DNA of 64,000 bases, from NCBI GenBank assembly GCA_963840805.1, contig CAWJAJ010000017.1, forward strand, positions 1,054,001 through 1,118,000, in the 5' to 3' direction. Position 1 is the stretch's first letter, and every line of letters starts with the position of its first letter. The DNA is from CADEEN01 sp963840805 (GTDB taxonomy: Bacteria; Pseudomonadota; Gammaproteobacteria; Burkholderiales; Burkholderiaceae_C). The position numbers and the translations under genes are program-made. Shown piece by piece: positions 18,496 through 28,240 of this stretch. The notes under the pieces are model-generated. The model had not been told where the DNA came from and made no database searches. It worked only from the letters and a program-made list of their open reading frames with translations.

Positions 18496-20619
18496 CTAGG
18501 GTGTGGCCAGCGCGTCGCGCACGGCCTGCGGACTGAGCAGTTCGGGCAGCAGCGTGGGCGCTGCCTGGCCGGGCTTGTAGAGCGCGTATACCGGCACGCC
18601 GTTGCGGCCGAGCCGTGCCAGTTCGGTGCTGATCGCGGCGTCGCGCCGTGTCCAGTCCGCGCGCAGCAGCGCCACGCGCCGGGCATCGAGGTCGGCCAGC
18701 ACGTCCGCGTCGCCGAGCGTCGTGCGCTTGTTGACTTGGCAGGTCACGCACCAGGCCGCCGTGAAGTCGACGAACACCGTGCGGCCTTCGGCGTTGAGGG
18801 CTGCGACGCGGTCGGCGCTCCACGGCTGCCAGCGCCCGTCGGCTGCAGTGCCAGGGGCCGCGGCCTTGGCCTCGTGCCAGCTCGGCAGCGCCCAGGCCAG
18901 CACGGCACCGAGCAGCAGCACGCCGCACGCGCTCCACGCCGCGCGCGCGATGCGGCCGCTGTCGATGCGGCCCCAGGCCCACAGCGCGAATGCCAGCGCC
19001 ACCAGCACGGCGAGCAAGGCGGCGACGCCGTCGATGCCCGTCTGCTGGCCCAGCACCCACGCCAGCCAGACCACGGTGGCGAGCATCGGGAACGCCATCG
19101 CGGTCTTGAAGGTGGCCATCCAGGCACCAGGGCGCGGCATCGCGCGGGCCAGCCCCGGCCAAGCGGTTGCGGCCAGGTACGGCATTGCCATGCCCAGGCC
19201 GAGTGTCGCGAACAGCCCCAGCGCCTGTGCGCCGGGCAGCGTGAAGGCCAGGCCCAGCGCGGCGCCCATGAACGGCGCGGTGCACGGCGAGGCCACCGCC
19301 ACTGCCAGCACGCCGGTCAACGCGGCGTCGGCCAACGGGTGGCGCAGGCGCATCGAGGCCAGCCCGCTGGGCAGCAGGGTGCCGAACTCGAACAGCCCGG
19401 CCAGGTTCAGCGCGATCAGTGTGAACAACACGGCCAGCGCGGCGACGAAGACCGGCGACTGCAACTGGAAGCCCCAGCCGATCTGTTCGCCGCCGGCGCG
19501 CAGCGCCAGCAGCAGCGCCGCCAGCCCGACGAACGTGAGCACGACACCGGCGCTGTAGGCGAGCCCGCCGGCGAGCAGGCTGCGGCCCTCGTGGGCGTGC
19601 CCGGCAAAGCCCAGCAGCTTGAGCGACAGGATCGGGAACACGCACGGCATCAGGTTCAGCAGTGCGCCACCGAACAGCGCGAAGGCCAGCGCGAGGCCGA
19701 AGCCCAGCGTCGGCGCGGCCGGCATCGCCGGCGCTGCCGGAGCGGCCTGTGCCTCGGGCGCCGGGCTTACCGCGATGGCGGGCCACAGGCCGGCGATCGC
19801 GAAGCCGACCTGCACACCGGCCGTCGCGCCGGGCTCGGCGAGCACGGCGTTCATGCGGTCCGGGCTCTCGAAACGCTGCGGCGAGATCGGCACCCGTGCC
19901 TGCCACGTGCCGCCGTCCCAACGCGCATCGGCGCGCGCTGCGTGGTCGATGACGCCGGCAGCCTCGGCAAAGAAGGCCAGCGTGCGACCATGCCATGCCG
20001 CCGGCAGGCCACTGACCGTGACGCGCAGCGCCTGGGCGCCATCGACCAGTTCGCCGCGTGCCTCGGCCGAGGCCACGACTTGCGGCTGGGCAGCCAGCGC
20101 AGCGGCGAATACGCCACCGTGCAACGCGGTGGCGGCCCGCACCGGCACGCTCAATGCGAACTCGCCTTGCTGCGGGATGCACACGTCCTTGCATACCAGC
20201 CATTGCGCACTGAGTTTCACCTCGAGGCTGTTGCCGGCAAAAGCCGGGCTGACGGTGAGCGGCACCGGCAGCAACAGCCGGCCCTCGTAGCCGTAGTTCA
20301 TCAACGGCCCGACGGGCAACTGCTTGGGCGTCGGCCAGGCAATCTCGCCGGCCGCGGTGCCCGCCGGCAACTGCCAGCTCAGCGTCGTCGGCAGGCCGGA
20401 GTCGCCGGGATTCTTCCAGTAGGTGTGCCAGTGCGGCTGGTGCTCGATCTGCAGCCCGAGCCACAGCGGCTTGCCCGGCGCGACGCCCTCGGGTGCGTGC
20501 GCCAGCAACTCGGCGCGCACCTGTTCGGTCGTCACCACTGCCATGGGCGCGGCGGCGTGCGACAGCCACGGCATCGCGGCGGCAGCGAGCAGGATCAGCA
20601 GGCGTTGCAGCAGCGGCAT
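18496..20619 (-). CDS. Thiol:disulfide interchange protein DsbD/ScsB-like
   Basis: A 707-residue inner-membrane electron carrier from cytoplasmic thioredoxin to the periplasm. In order there is a signal peptide (LLQRLLILLAAAAMPWLSHA), a periplasmic alpha-like domain (residues ~25-300) with the Cys pair VCKDVC, then about eight membrane segments with redox Cys in NLMPCVFPILSLK and ASPCTAPFMG, and a C-terminal thioredoxin domain with Cys624/Cys627 (AAWCVTCQV). The N-terminal domain is of the longer ScsB/DipZ style rather than the E. coli DsbD style, so I give no symbol. It is transcribed with the single-Cys redoxin. Confidence 0.9.
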   Translation of the reverse strand: MPLLQRLLILLAAAAMPWLSHAAAPMAVVTTEQVRAELLAHAPEGVAPGKPLWLGLQIEHQPHWHTYWKNPGDSGLPTTLSWQLPAGTAAGEIAWPTPKQLPVGPLMNYGYEGRLLLPVPLTVSPAFAGNSLEVKLSAQWLVCKDVCIPQQGEFALSVPVRAATALHGGVFAAALAAQPQVVASAEARGELVDGAQALRVTVSGLPAAWHGRTLAFFAEAAGVIDHAARADARWDGGTWQARVPISPQRFESPDRMNAVLAEPGATAGVQVGFAIAGLWPAIAVSPAPEAQAAPAAPAMPAAPTLGFGLALAFALFGGALLNLMPCVFPILSLKLLGFAGHAHEGRSLLAGGLAYSAGVVLTFVGLAALLLALRAGGEQIGWGFQLQSPVFVAALAVLFTLIALNLAGLFEFGTLLPSGLASMRLRHPLADAALTGVLAVAVASPCTAPFMGAALGLAFTLPGAQALGLFATLGLGMAMPYLAATAWPGLARAMPRPGAWMATFKTAMAFPMLATVVWLAWVLGQQTGIDGVAALLAVLVALAFALWAWGRIDSGRIARAAWSACGVLLLGAVLAWALPSWHEAKAAAPGTAADGRWQPWSADRVAALNAEGRTVFVDFTAAWCVTCQVNKRTTLGDADVLADLDARRVALLRADWTRRDAAISTELARLGRNGVPVYALYKPGQAAPTLLPELLSPQAVRDALATP

Positions 20620-20719
20620 GGTTGCTTGGTGCCCGGGCACGGGCGTTGGTTCACGAGGCGGCACACGGCGTGATTGTCGTGCGAACCCGCGGCCCACCAG
20701 ACGGGCGCGGGTTTGCCCG

Positions 20720-20725
20720 TATAAT
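20720..20725 (+). promoter_or_regulatory. Probable -10 element of the atp operon promoter
   Basis: TATAAT matches the sigma70 -10 consensus exactly, 25 bp before the atpI start, in sequence otherwise above 65% GC. No good -35 is seen at 17 bp. A possible stem AACCCGCG/CGCGGGTT (20684-20713) covers that area. Its position between the divergent dsbD and atpI supports promoter function. Confidence 0.5.
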
Positions 20726-20749
20726 TCCGCGGCTTTGCTGGACGCATCC

Positions 20750-21244
20750 GTGAGCCCGAAGACGTCAGACCGGAAGTTCCGCTCAGACCCTTGGGCCGAC
20801 GCGGCGGAGGATGCGGGCAGGGTGCCATTCAAGAGCCTGACGCGCGACGAGGCGCGGGCCCTGGTGGCGAACAGCCCGCACGCGGTGTCGCCGTGGCGGG
20901 TGGTCGCGGTGCAGGCCGTGGTCGGGGTGTTGGTCGCCTTGGTTGCAGGGCTCGCCACTGCCCGGTGGGATGTGTTCTGGTCGGCGCTTTACGGCGCCGG
21001 CGTGGTTGTCGTGCCGGGGGCCTTGATGGCACGCGGCATGACCAGCGCTCTCACGAGCGTGTCGCCCGGCGCCAGCGCCGTCAGCTTCATGTTGTGGGAG
21101 TTTGTGAAAATTGGTGTTTCGGTCGTCGGTCTGGTGCTGGCGCCGCGGATCGTGCAGCCGCTGAGCTGGCCGGCATTGCTGGTGGGCCTGGTGGTGTGCA
21201 TCAAGGTGTACTGGGTGGCGCTCGCGTGGCGGCGCCGCCGGTAG
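20750..21244 (+). CDS. atpI: ATP synthase subunit I (assembly/Mg2+ protein)
   Basis: A 164-residue, poorly conserved inner-membrane protein encoded first in the atp operon. It helps c-ring assembly. After a ~50-residue hydrophilic N-terminus come four hydrophobic segments, beginning VVAVQAVVGVLVALVAGLAT and ending VGLVVCIKVYWVALAW. The start is taken as GTG 20750 (MSPKTSD) because earlier in-frame ATGs lie upstream of the -10. Identity rests on position and topology more than on motif. Confidence 0.8.
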   Translation: MSPKTSDRKFRSDPWADAAEDAGRVPFKSLTRDEARALVANSPHAVSPWRVVAVQAVVGVLVALVAGLATARWDVFWSALYGAGVVVVPGALMARGMTSALTSVSPGASAVSFMLWEFVKIGVSVVGLVLAPRIVQPLSWPALLVGLVVCIKVYWVALAWRRRR

Positions 21245-21278
21245 AAGAACAGACGAACAAGACGGGATCGCTCGAAAA

Positions 21279-22115
21279 ATGGCAGCCGAAGGTCACGCGC
21301 CCACCGCCGGTGAATACATCGTTCACCACCTGCAGCACCTGCAGAACAAGAAGCAGACGGCGGTCGTCGACTTCTCCGTCTTCAATTTCGACTCGATCTT
21401 CTGGGCCATCACCATCGGCGTGATCGCCTGCTGGCTGTTTTGGCGCGCGGCGCGCACGGCCACCTCGGGCGTGCCGGGGCGTTTCCAGGCCGCGGTGGAA
21501 ATCCTCGTCGAGATGGTCGACACGCAGGCCAAGGGCATCGTGCACAACGCCAAGAGCCGCAGGCTGGTCGCGCCGCTGGCGCTGACGGTGTTCGTCTGGA
21601 TCTTCCTGCTCAATGCGATGGACCTGCTGCCGGTCGATCTGCTGCCCAAGCTCACCGAGCTGATGGGCATCCCCTACCAGCGCGTCGTGCCCACCGCCGA
21701 TCTGTCGGTGACGATGGGCTTGTCGCTCTCGGTGCTGCTGGTGTGCCTGGTCTACAACGTCAAGATCAAGGGTGCGGGCGGCTGGATCCACGAGCTGTTC
21801 TCGGCGCCGTTCGGCGACAAGTGGTTCCTCTACCCGGTGAACTTCGCGATGCAGATCATCGAGTTCGTCGCCAAGACCGTCAGCCACGGCATGCGGTTGT
21901 TCGGCAACATGTACGCCGGCGAGCTGATCTTCATGCTGATCGCGCTGATGGGCGGCGCCTTCGCCTGGAATGCCACCGGTATCGGCCTGGCCATCGGCCA
22001 CATCGTCGCCGGCAGCGTGTGGGCCATCTTCCACATCCTGATCATCACGCTGCAGGCCTTCGTGTTCATGATGCTGACGCTGGTGTATGTCGGCCAGGCC
22101 CACGACACGCACTGA
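21279..22115 (+). CDS. atpB: ATP synthase F0 subunit a
   Basis: A 278-residue membrane stator subunit that forms the proton half-channels. The essential Arg is in SHGMRLFGNMYAGE, and the last helices carry GLAIGHIVAGSVWAIFHILI. Length and hydrophobic profile fit the proteobacterial family. It is preceded by atpI (34 bp) and followed by atpE. Confidence 0.96.
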   Translation: MAAEGHAPTAGEYIVHHLQHLQNKKQTAVVDFSVFNFDSIFWAITIGVIACWLFWRAARTATSGVPGRFQAAVEILVEMVDTQAKGIVHNAKSRRLVAPLALTVFVWIFLLNAMDLLPVDLLPKLTELMGIPYQRVVPTADLSVTMGLSLSVLLVCLVYNVKIKGAGGWIHELFSAPFGDKWFLYPVNFAMQIIEFVAKTVSHGMRLFGNMYAGELIFMLIALMGGAFAWNATGIGLAIGHIVAGSVWAIFHILIITLQAFVFMMLTLVYVGQAHDTH

Positions 22116-22165
22116 CCTTCTCCGTTTCCTCTCCCCCACAAACCAAACTCATCCTAGGAGTCATC

Positions 22166-22429
22166 ATGGAAGTCATCAGCTTTGTTGCCCTCGCCGCCGG
22201 CCTGATCATCGGCCTGGGCGCCGTCGGTGCCTGTATCGGCATCGGCATCATGGGCAGCAAGTACCTCGAATCGGCGGCGCGCCAGCCTGAGTTGATGGGC
22301 GAGTTGCAGACCAAGATGTTCCTGCTGGCCGGCCTGATCGACGCGGCGTTCATCATCGGCACGGGTATCGCGCTGTGGTTCGCCACCGCGAACCCGTTCC
22401 TCGGCCAGATCGCCAACCTGCCGAAGTAA
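22166..22429 (+). CDS. atpE: ATP synthase F0 subunit c
   Basis: An 87-residue double-helix hairpin that forms the rotor ring. Glycine-rich helix 1 is GLIIGLGAVGACIGIGIMG, the loop RQPE is intact, and the proton-carrying Asp is in AGLIDAAFIIG. CTAGGAGTC provides a strong ribosome binding site, in keeping with the high copy number of c. Confidence 0.97.
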   Translation: MEVISFVALAAGLIIGLGAVGACIGIGIMGSKYLESAARQPELMGELQTKMFLLAGLIDAAFIIGTGIALWFATANPFLGQIANLPK

Positions 22430-22507
22430 TTTCGGATCCCGGTTTGTGGCGGGGCGGTGGGCCGACAGGCGCGCCGCCCCAGGGCACCCCCTGACGAGGC
22501 AATCCCC

Positions 22508-22978
22508 GTGAGCATCAACGCTACCCTCATCGTCCAGATGATCGTGTTTGCGATCCTGGTCTGGTTCACGATGCGTTTCGTGTGGCCGCCGATCACCGCC
22601 GCGCTCGATGAGCGTGCGAAGAAGATCGCCGATGGCCTGTCGGCCGCCGACAAGGCCAAGGCCGAACTGAGCAACGCCAACCAGCGTGTCGAGCAGCAAC
22701 TCGCCGCTGCGCGCGACGACGCTGCCAAGCGCCTGGCCGATGCCGAGCGCCTGGCACAGCAATTGGTCGAAGAGGCCAAGACGCGCGCCAACGACGAAGG
22801 CGCCAAGATCGTCGCTGCGGCCCGGGCCGAAGCGGCACAGGAGTCGGTCAAGGCGCGCGAGGCGCTGCGCGATCAGGTCGCCGCACTGGCGGTCAAGGGC
22901 GCCGAGCAGATCCTGCGCAAGGAAGTGAATCCCGCCGTTCACGCCGACCTGCTGGGCCGTTTGAAGGCCGAGCTGTAA
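22508..22978 (+). CDS. atpF: ATP synthase F0 subunit b
   Basis: A 156-residue peripheral stalk protein with one N-terminal membrane helix (LIVQMIVFAILVWFTMRFVW) followed by a long charged, Ala-rich coiled coil. The start is GTG 22508. No ATG is available in frame before the helix. The c-to-b gap of 78 bp is the widest between atp genes apart from the two repeat-bearing gaps. Confidence 0.95.
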   Translation: MSINATLIVQMIVFAILVWFTMRFVWPPITAALDERAKKIADGLSAADKAKAELSNANQRVEQQLAAARDDAAKRLADAERLAQQLVEEAKTRANDEGAKIVAAARAEAAQESVKAREALRDQVAALAVKGAEQILRKEVNPAVHADLLGRLKAEL

Positions 22979-22981
22979 GCC

Positions 22982-23517
22982 ATGGCCGAACTCGCCACCA
23001 TCGCGCGGCCCTACGCCGAGGCGCTGTTCAAGGCCGATGCCGGCGCGTCGGACCTGGCTGCCACCGCCGACCAGGTGGCTGCGCTGGCTGCGGTCGCCAG
23101 CGACCCGCAGCTGCGCCAGTTCGCCGACAACCCCAAGGTCAGTGCGGGACAGGTCTACGACGTGATCACCGCCGTCGTCAAGACGCCGCTGGCGACACCG
23201 GTGCAGAACTTCCTGCGCACCGTGCTCGACAACGGCCGCCTGGCGGCGTTGCCCGAGATCGCGGCGCAGTTCCAGGCGCTGGTCAATGCGCGATCGGGCA
23301 TTTCCGACGCGACGATCTACAGCGCGTTCCCGATCGACGCCGCGCGCTGGCCGCGGTGGTGCCGACGCTCGAGAAACGCTTCGCGAAGAAGCTCAATGCC
23401 AGCGTGGTGGTGCAGCCCGAGCTGATCGGCGGCATCCGTGTGGTGGTCGGCGACGAGGTGCTCGACACCTCGGTCAAGGCCCGCCTCGAACAAATGAAGA
23501 CGGCGCTCACCGCCTGA
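22982..23517 (+). CDS. atpH: ATP synthase F1 subunit delta, frame interrupted by a 1-base deletion
   Basis: The delta subunit joins the peripheral stalk to F1. The first frame runs from ATG 22982 (MAELATIARPYAEALF) to about 23345. The C-terminal half (VVPTLEKRFAKKLNASVVV, PELIGGIRVVVGDEVLD) continues in another frame to TGA 23515-23517. Adding one base near 23342 gives ...PIDAAALAAVVPTLEKRF... and a normal length of ~178 residues. Since atpH is needed for an otherwise intact operon, a sequencing error is the likeliest cause. As written, the first frame would run to a stop at 23423-23425 with an aberrant tail. Confidence 0.9.
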
Positions 23518-23536
23518 GCGAAGTCAGGAGCAAAAG

Positions 23537-25090
<1,554 letters not shown>

Positions 25091-25100
25091 TAGAAATGAA

Positions 25101-25210
25101 CCCCCCCCGTAGCGCCTTCGGCGCTCCCCCTGTGGACCGGAACGGGCCACTTGGTGGCCCTTGGGGCGCCGCCAGCGGCCCGGCAAAGCCGGTTCCGCGG
25201 CGTCTGCTTG
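25101..25210 (+). repeat. Post-stop structured repeat, family A with internal insertion (atpA-atpG)
   Basis: Begins 11 bp after the atpA stop. It has the first hairpin (AGCGCCTTCGGCGCT) and the CCGGCAAAGCCGG hairpin. The central CTCGAG palindrome is replaced by ~35 bp containing GGGCCACTTGGTGGCCC, itself a perfect hairpin. It ends at the atpG leader. Confidence 0.8.
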
Positions 25211-25223
25211 ACAGGAGTGCCTG

Positions 25224-26102
25224 ATGGCCGTCGGAAAAGAGATACGCGGCAAGATCAAATCGGTGGAAAACACCAAGAAGATCACCAAGGCCATGGAGAT
25301 GGTCGCCGCCAGCAAGATGCGCAAGGCGCAGGAGCGCATGCGCGCCGCGCGGCCCTACAGCGAGAAGGTCCGCATCATCGCGGCCAACCTGTCGCAGGCG
25401 AACCCCGAGTACCAGTCGCCGTACATGCGCGTCGGCGGTACCGCCAAGGCGGTCGGGTTCATCATCGTCACGACCGACAAGGGCCTGTGCGGCGGCCTGA
25501 ACACCAACATGCTGCGTCTGGTGACCGGCAAGATGCGCGAGGCCACCGACGCCGGCAATGCGGTGCAGGCGGTGGCCATCGGCAACAAGGGCTACGGCTT
25601 CCTGAACCGCATCGGCGCCAGCGTGGTCAGCCATGCCGTCCAGCTCGGCGATGCGCCGCAGCTCGAGAAACTGATCGGCCCGGTGAAGGTGATGCTCGAC
25701 GCGTTCGTCGCCGGCAAGCTCGATGCGGTCTACCTCTGCTACACCAAGTTCATCAACACGATGAAGCAGGAGCCGCTGGTCGAGGTCCTGCTGCCGTTGG
25801 CGGGCGAACGCATCGCGCAGAGCGCCGAAGAGAAGAAGGCCTATGGCTGGGACTACATCTACGAGCCCGACGCCGCGTCGGTCATCGACGAATTGCTGAC
25901 GCGCTACATCGAGGCGCTGGTCTACCAGGGCGTGGCCGAGAACATGGCCAGCGAGCAGAGCGCGCGCATGGTGGCGATGAAGGCCGCGACCGACAACGCC
26001 GGCAACCTGATTGCCGAATTGAAGCTGATCTACAACAAGACGCGCCAGGCGGCGATCACGAAAGAGCTTTCGGAGATCGTCGGCGGTGCCGCCGCCGTCT
26101 AA
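25224..26102 (+). CDS. atpG: ATP synthase F1 subunit gamma
   Basis: A 292-residue central rotor shaft. The N-terminus AVGKEIRGKIKSVENTKKIT and the C-terminal ASEQSARMVAMKAATDNAGN are the two coiled-coil halves conserved in the family. The central Rossmann-like part includes TTDKGLCGGLNTN. GACAGGAGTGCCTG lies just before the ATG, immediately after the repeat. Confidence 0.96.
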   Translation: MAVGKEIRGKIKSVENTKKITKAMEMVAASKMRKAQERMRAARPYSEKVRIIAANLSQANPEYQSPYMRVGGTAKAVGFIIVTTDKGLCGGLNTNMLRLVTGKMREATDAGNAVQAVAIGNKGYGFLNRIGASVVSHAVQLGDAPQLEKLIGPVKVMLDAFVAGKLDAVYLCYTKFINTMKQEPLVEVLLPLAGERIAQSAEEKKAYGWDYIYEPDAASVIDELLTRYIEALVYQGVAENMASEQSARMVAMKAATDNAGNLIAELKLIYNKTRQAAITKELSEIVGGAAAV

Positions 26103-26130
26103 CGCATTGAAGAACTGAAGGAAGAGCAAC

Positions 26131-27552
26131 ATGGCCAACACACCTGCCTCGCAAGCCCAGGGCAAGATCGTTCAGTGCATCGGTGCCGTGGTGGACGTCG
26201 AGTTCCCGCGCGATGCGATGCCGCACATCTACGACGCGCTGAAGATGGAGGGCGGCGAACTGACCCTCGAGGTGCAGCAGCAACTCGGCGACGGCATCGT
26301 GCGCACCATCGCGCTCGGTTCGTCCGACGGCCTGCGCCGCGGCCTGATGGTCAGCAACACCGGCGCGCCGATCACGGTGCCGGTCGGCAAGGCCACGCTG
26401 GGCCGCATCATGGACGTGCTCGGCCGCCCGATCGACGAGCGCGGCCCGGTCGACCAGGCACTCACCGCCAGCATCCACCGCAAGGCGCCGTCCTATGACG
26501 AGCTGAGCCCGTCGCAGGAACTGCTCGAAACCGGCATCAAGGTGATCGACCTGATGTGCCCGTTCGCCAAGGGCGGCAAGGTCGGCCTGTTCGGCGGTGC
26601 CGGCGTCGGCAAGACCGTCAACATGATGGAGCTGATCAACAACATCGCCAAGGCGCACTCGGGCCTGTCGGTGTTTGCCGGCGTCGGCGAGCGCACCCGC
26701 GAGGGCAACGACTTCTATCACGAGATGGCCGAGTCGAAGGTCGTCGACCTCGACGACCTCGGCGCCTCCAAGGTGTCGATGGTCTACGGCCAGATGAACG
26801 AGCCGCCGGGCAACCGCCTGCGCGTCGCGCTGACCGGGCTGACGATCGCCGAATCGTTCCGCGACGAAGGCCGTGACGTGCTGTTCTTCGTCGACAACAT
26901 CTACCGCTTCACGCTGGCCGGTACCGAAGTGTCTGCGCTGCTCGGCCGCATGCCGTCGGCGGTGGGCTACCAGCCGACGCTGGCCGAGGAAATGGGCCGC
27001 CTGCAGGAACGCATCACCTCGACCAAGGTCGGCTCGATCACCTCGATCCAGGCCGTCTACGTGCCCGCGGACGACCTGACCGACCCGTCGCCGGCAACCA
27101 CCTTCGCCCACCTCGACGCCACCGTGGTGCTGTCGCGCGACATCGCCTCGCTCGGCATCTACCCGGCGGTCGACCCGCTGGACAGCACCAGCCGCCAGGT
27201 CGACCCCAACGTCGTCGGTGAAGAGCACTACACCACCACGCGCTCGGTGCAGGCGACGCTGCAGCGCTACAAGGAACTGCGCGACATCATCGCGATCCTG
27301 GGCATGGACGAACTCTCGCCGGAGGACAAGCTGGCAGTGGCGCGCGCGCGCAAGATGCAGCGTTTCCTGTCGCAGCCGTTCCACGTGGCCGAGGTCTTCA
27401 CCGGCACCAAGGGCGAGTACGTGCCGCTGAAGGAAACCATCCGCGGCTTCAAGATGATCGCCAACGGCGAATGCGACCACCTGCCCGAGCAGGCCTTCTA
27501 CATGGTCGGCACGATCGACCAGGTGTTCGAAAAAGCCAAAAAGATCCAATGA
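26131..27552 (+). CDS. atpD: ATP synthase F1 subunit beta
   Basis: A 473-residue catalytic subunit. P-loop GGAGVGKT is at residues 155-162 (Lys161), followed by the catalytic Glu in GVGERTREG, the Walker B region VLFFVDNIYRF and the DELSEED-equivalent segment DELSPED. GGAAGAGC precedes the ATG. Confidence 0.97.
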   Translation: MANTPASQAQGKIVQCIGAVVDVEFPRDAMPHIYDALKMEGGELTLEVQQQLGDGIVRTIALGSSDGLRRGLMVSNTGAPITVPVGKATLGRIMDVLGRPIDERGPVDQALTASIHRKAPSYDELSPSQELLETGIKVIDLMCPFAKGGKVGLFGGAGVGKTVNMMELINNIAKAHSGLSVFAGVGERTREGNDFYHEMAESKVVDLDDLGASKVSMVYGQMNEPPGNRLRVALTGLTIAESFRDEGRDVLFFVDNIYRFTLAGTEVSALLGRMPSAVGYQPTLAEEMGRLQERITSTKVGSITSIQAVYVPADDLTDPSPATTFAHLDATVVLSRDIASLGIYPAVDPLDSTSRQVDPNVVGEEHYTTTRSVQATLQRYKELRDIIAILGMDELSPEDKLAVARARKMQRFLSQPFHVAEVFTGTKGEYVPLKETIRGFKMIANGECDHLPEQAFYMVGTIDQVFEKAKKIQ

Positions 27553-27635
27553 CCCCCCCCCGAAGCGCCTTCGGCGCCTCCCCCCCAGGGGGGCGCCGCC
27601 AGTGGCCCGGCAAAGCCGGTTCCACGGCGTCCGTT
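27553..27635 (+). repeat. Post-stop structured repeat, family A (atpD-atpC)
   Basis: Starts with the base after the atpD stop. It shows AGCGCCTTCGGCGCCT, a CCCCCCCAGGGGGGC version of the second palindrome (different bases, pairing kept), and CCGGCAAAGCCGG then TTCCACGGCG. This is the second copy inside the atp operon. Confidence 0.83.
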
Positions 27636-27687
27636 TGGGTGCGCCTGAGTCCTGCGTCAACGGCGGCACTGCCCACGGAGAACTGAC

Positions 27688-28107
27688 ATGGCAACCACGA
27701 TTCACGTCGACGTCGTCTCCGCCGAAGAGAGCATCTTCTCCGGCGAGGCGAAGTTCGTCGCGCTGCCCGGCGAGATGGGCGAACTCGGCATCTACCCGCG
27801 CCACACGCCGCTGATCACCCGCATCAAGGCCGGGGCGGTGCGCATCGCGCGCGCCGACAACGACGAAGAGGAGTTCGTCTTCGTCAACGGCGGCATCCTC
27901 GAGGTGCAGCCCAACTGCGTGACGGTGCTGGCCGACACGGCGATCCGTGGCCACGACCTCGACGAGGCCAAGGCCACCGAAGCCAAGAAGCTGGCCGAAG
28001 AGGCGATGAAGAACGCCAAGACCGACATCGACTTCGCGGCTGCGCAGGGCGAGTTCGCGGCGATGGCGGCGCAACTGGCGGCGATCCAGAGGCTGCGCAA
28101 GAAGTAG
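27688..28107 (+). CDS. atpC: ATP synthase F1 subunit epsilon
   Basis: A 139-residue rotor subunit and intrinsic inhibitor. The N-terminal beta-sandwich includes GELGIYPRHTPLITRIKAGA and FVNGGILEVQPN. The C-terminal two-helix part is EATEAKKLAEEA-like and ends AAIQRLRKK. CACGGAGAACTGAC precedes the ATG. It is the last gene of the operon and is followed by a terminator. Confidence 0.95.
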   Translation: MATTIHVDVVSAEESIFSGEAKFVALPGEMGELGIYPRHTPLITRIKAGAVRIARADNDEEEFVFVNGGILEVQPNCVTVLADTAIRGHDLDEAKATEAKKLAEEAMKNAKTDIDFAAAQGEFAAMAAQLAAIQRLRKK

Positions 28108-28127
28108 CGCGATCCGCCTTCACGCAG

Positions 28128-28164
28128 CAGGCCCCGGAGCGCGAGCGCGTTGCGGGGCCTGTTT
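28128..28164 (+). terminator. Rho-independent terminator of the atp operon
   Basis: Stem CAGGCCCCG (28128-28136) with CGGGGCCTG (28153-28161). The 16-nt apical region has further GCGC pairing, and TTTGCTT follows. It lies 20 bp after the atpC stop. Confidence 0.75.
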
Positions 28165-28240
28165 GCTTGCGCAGCCGCCTCACCGCCGTATCATCCCGCC
28201 GCGCCCGCAACTAGCGCGGGCCGCTGAAAGGGAGACGGTC

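Noticed and set aside
20684..20713. Rho-independent terminator upstream of atpI
   Set aside because: The stem AACCCGCG/CGCGGGTT is not followed by a T-run and overlaps the promoter region, so it could equally be chance or a regulatory stem.
23330..23350. Programmed ribosomal frameshift in atpH
   Set aside because: No slippery heptamer or downstream pseudoknot is evident, and other atpH genes are not frameshifted. Similar indels elsewhere in the window point to sequence error.
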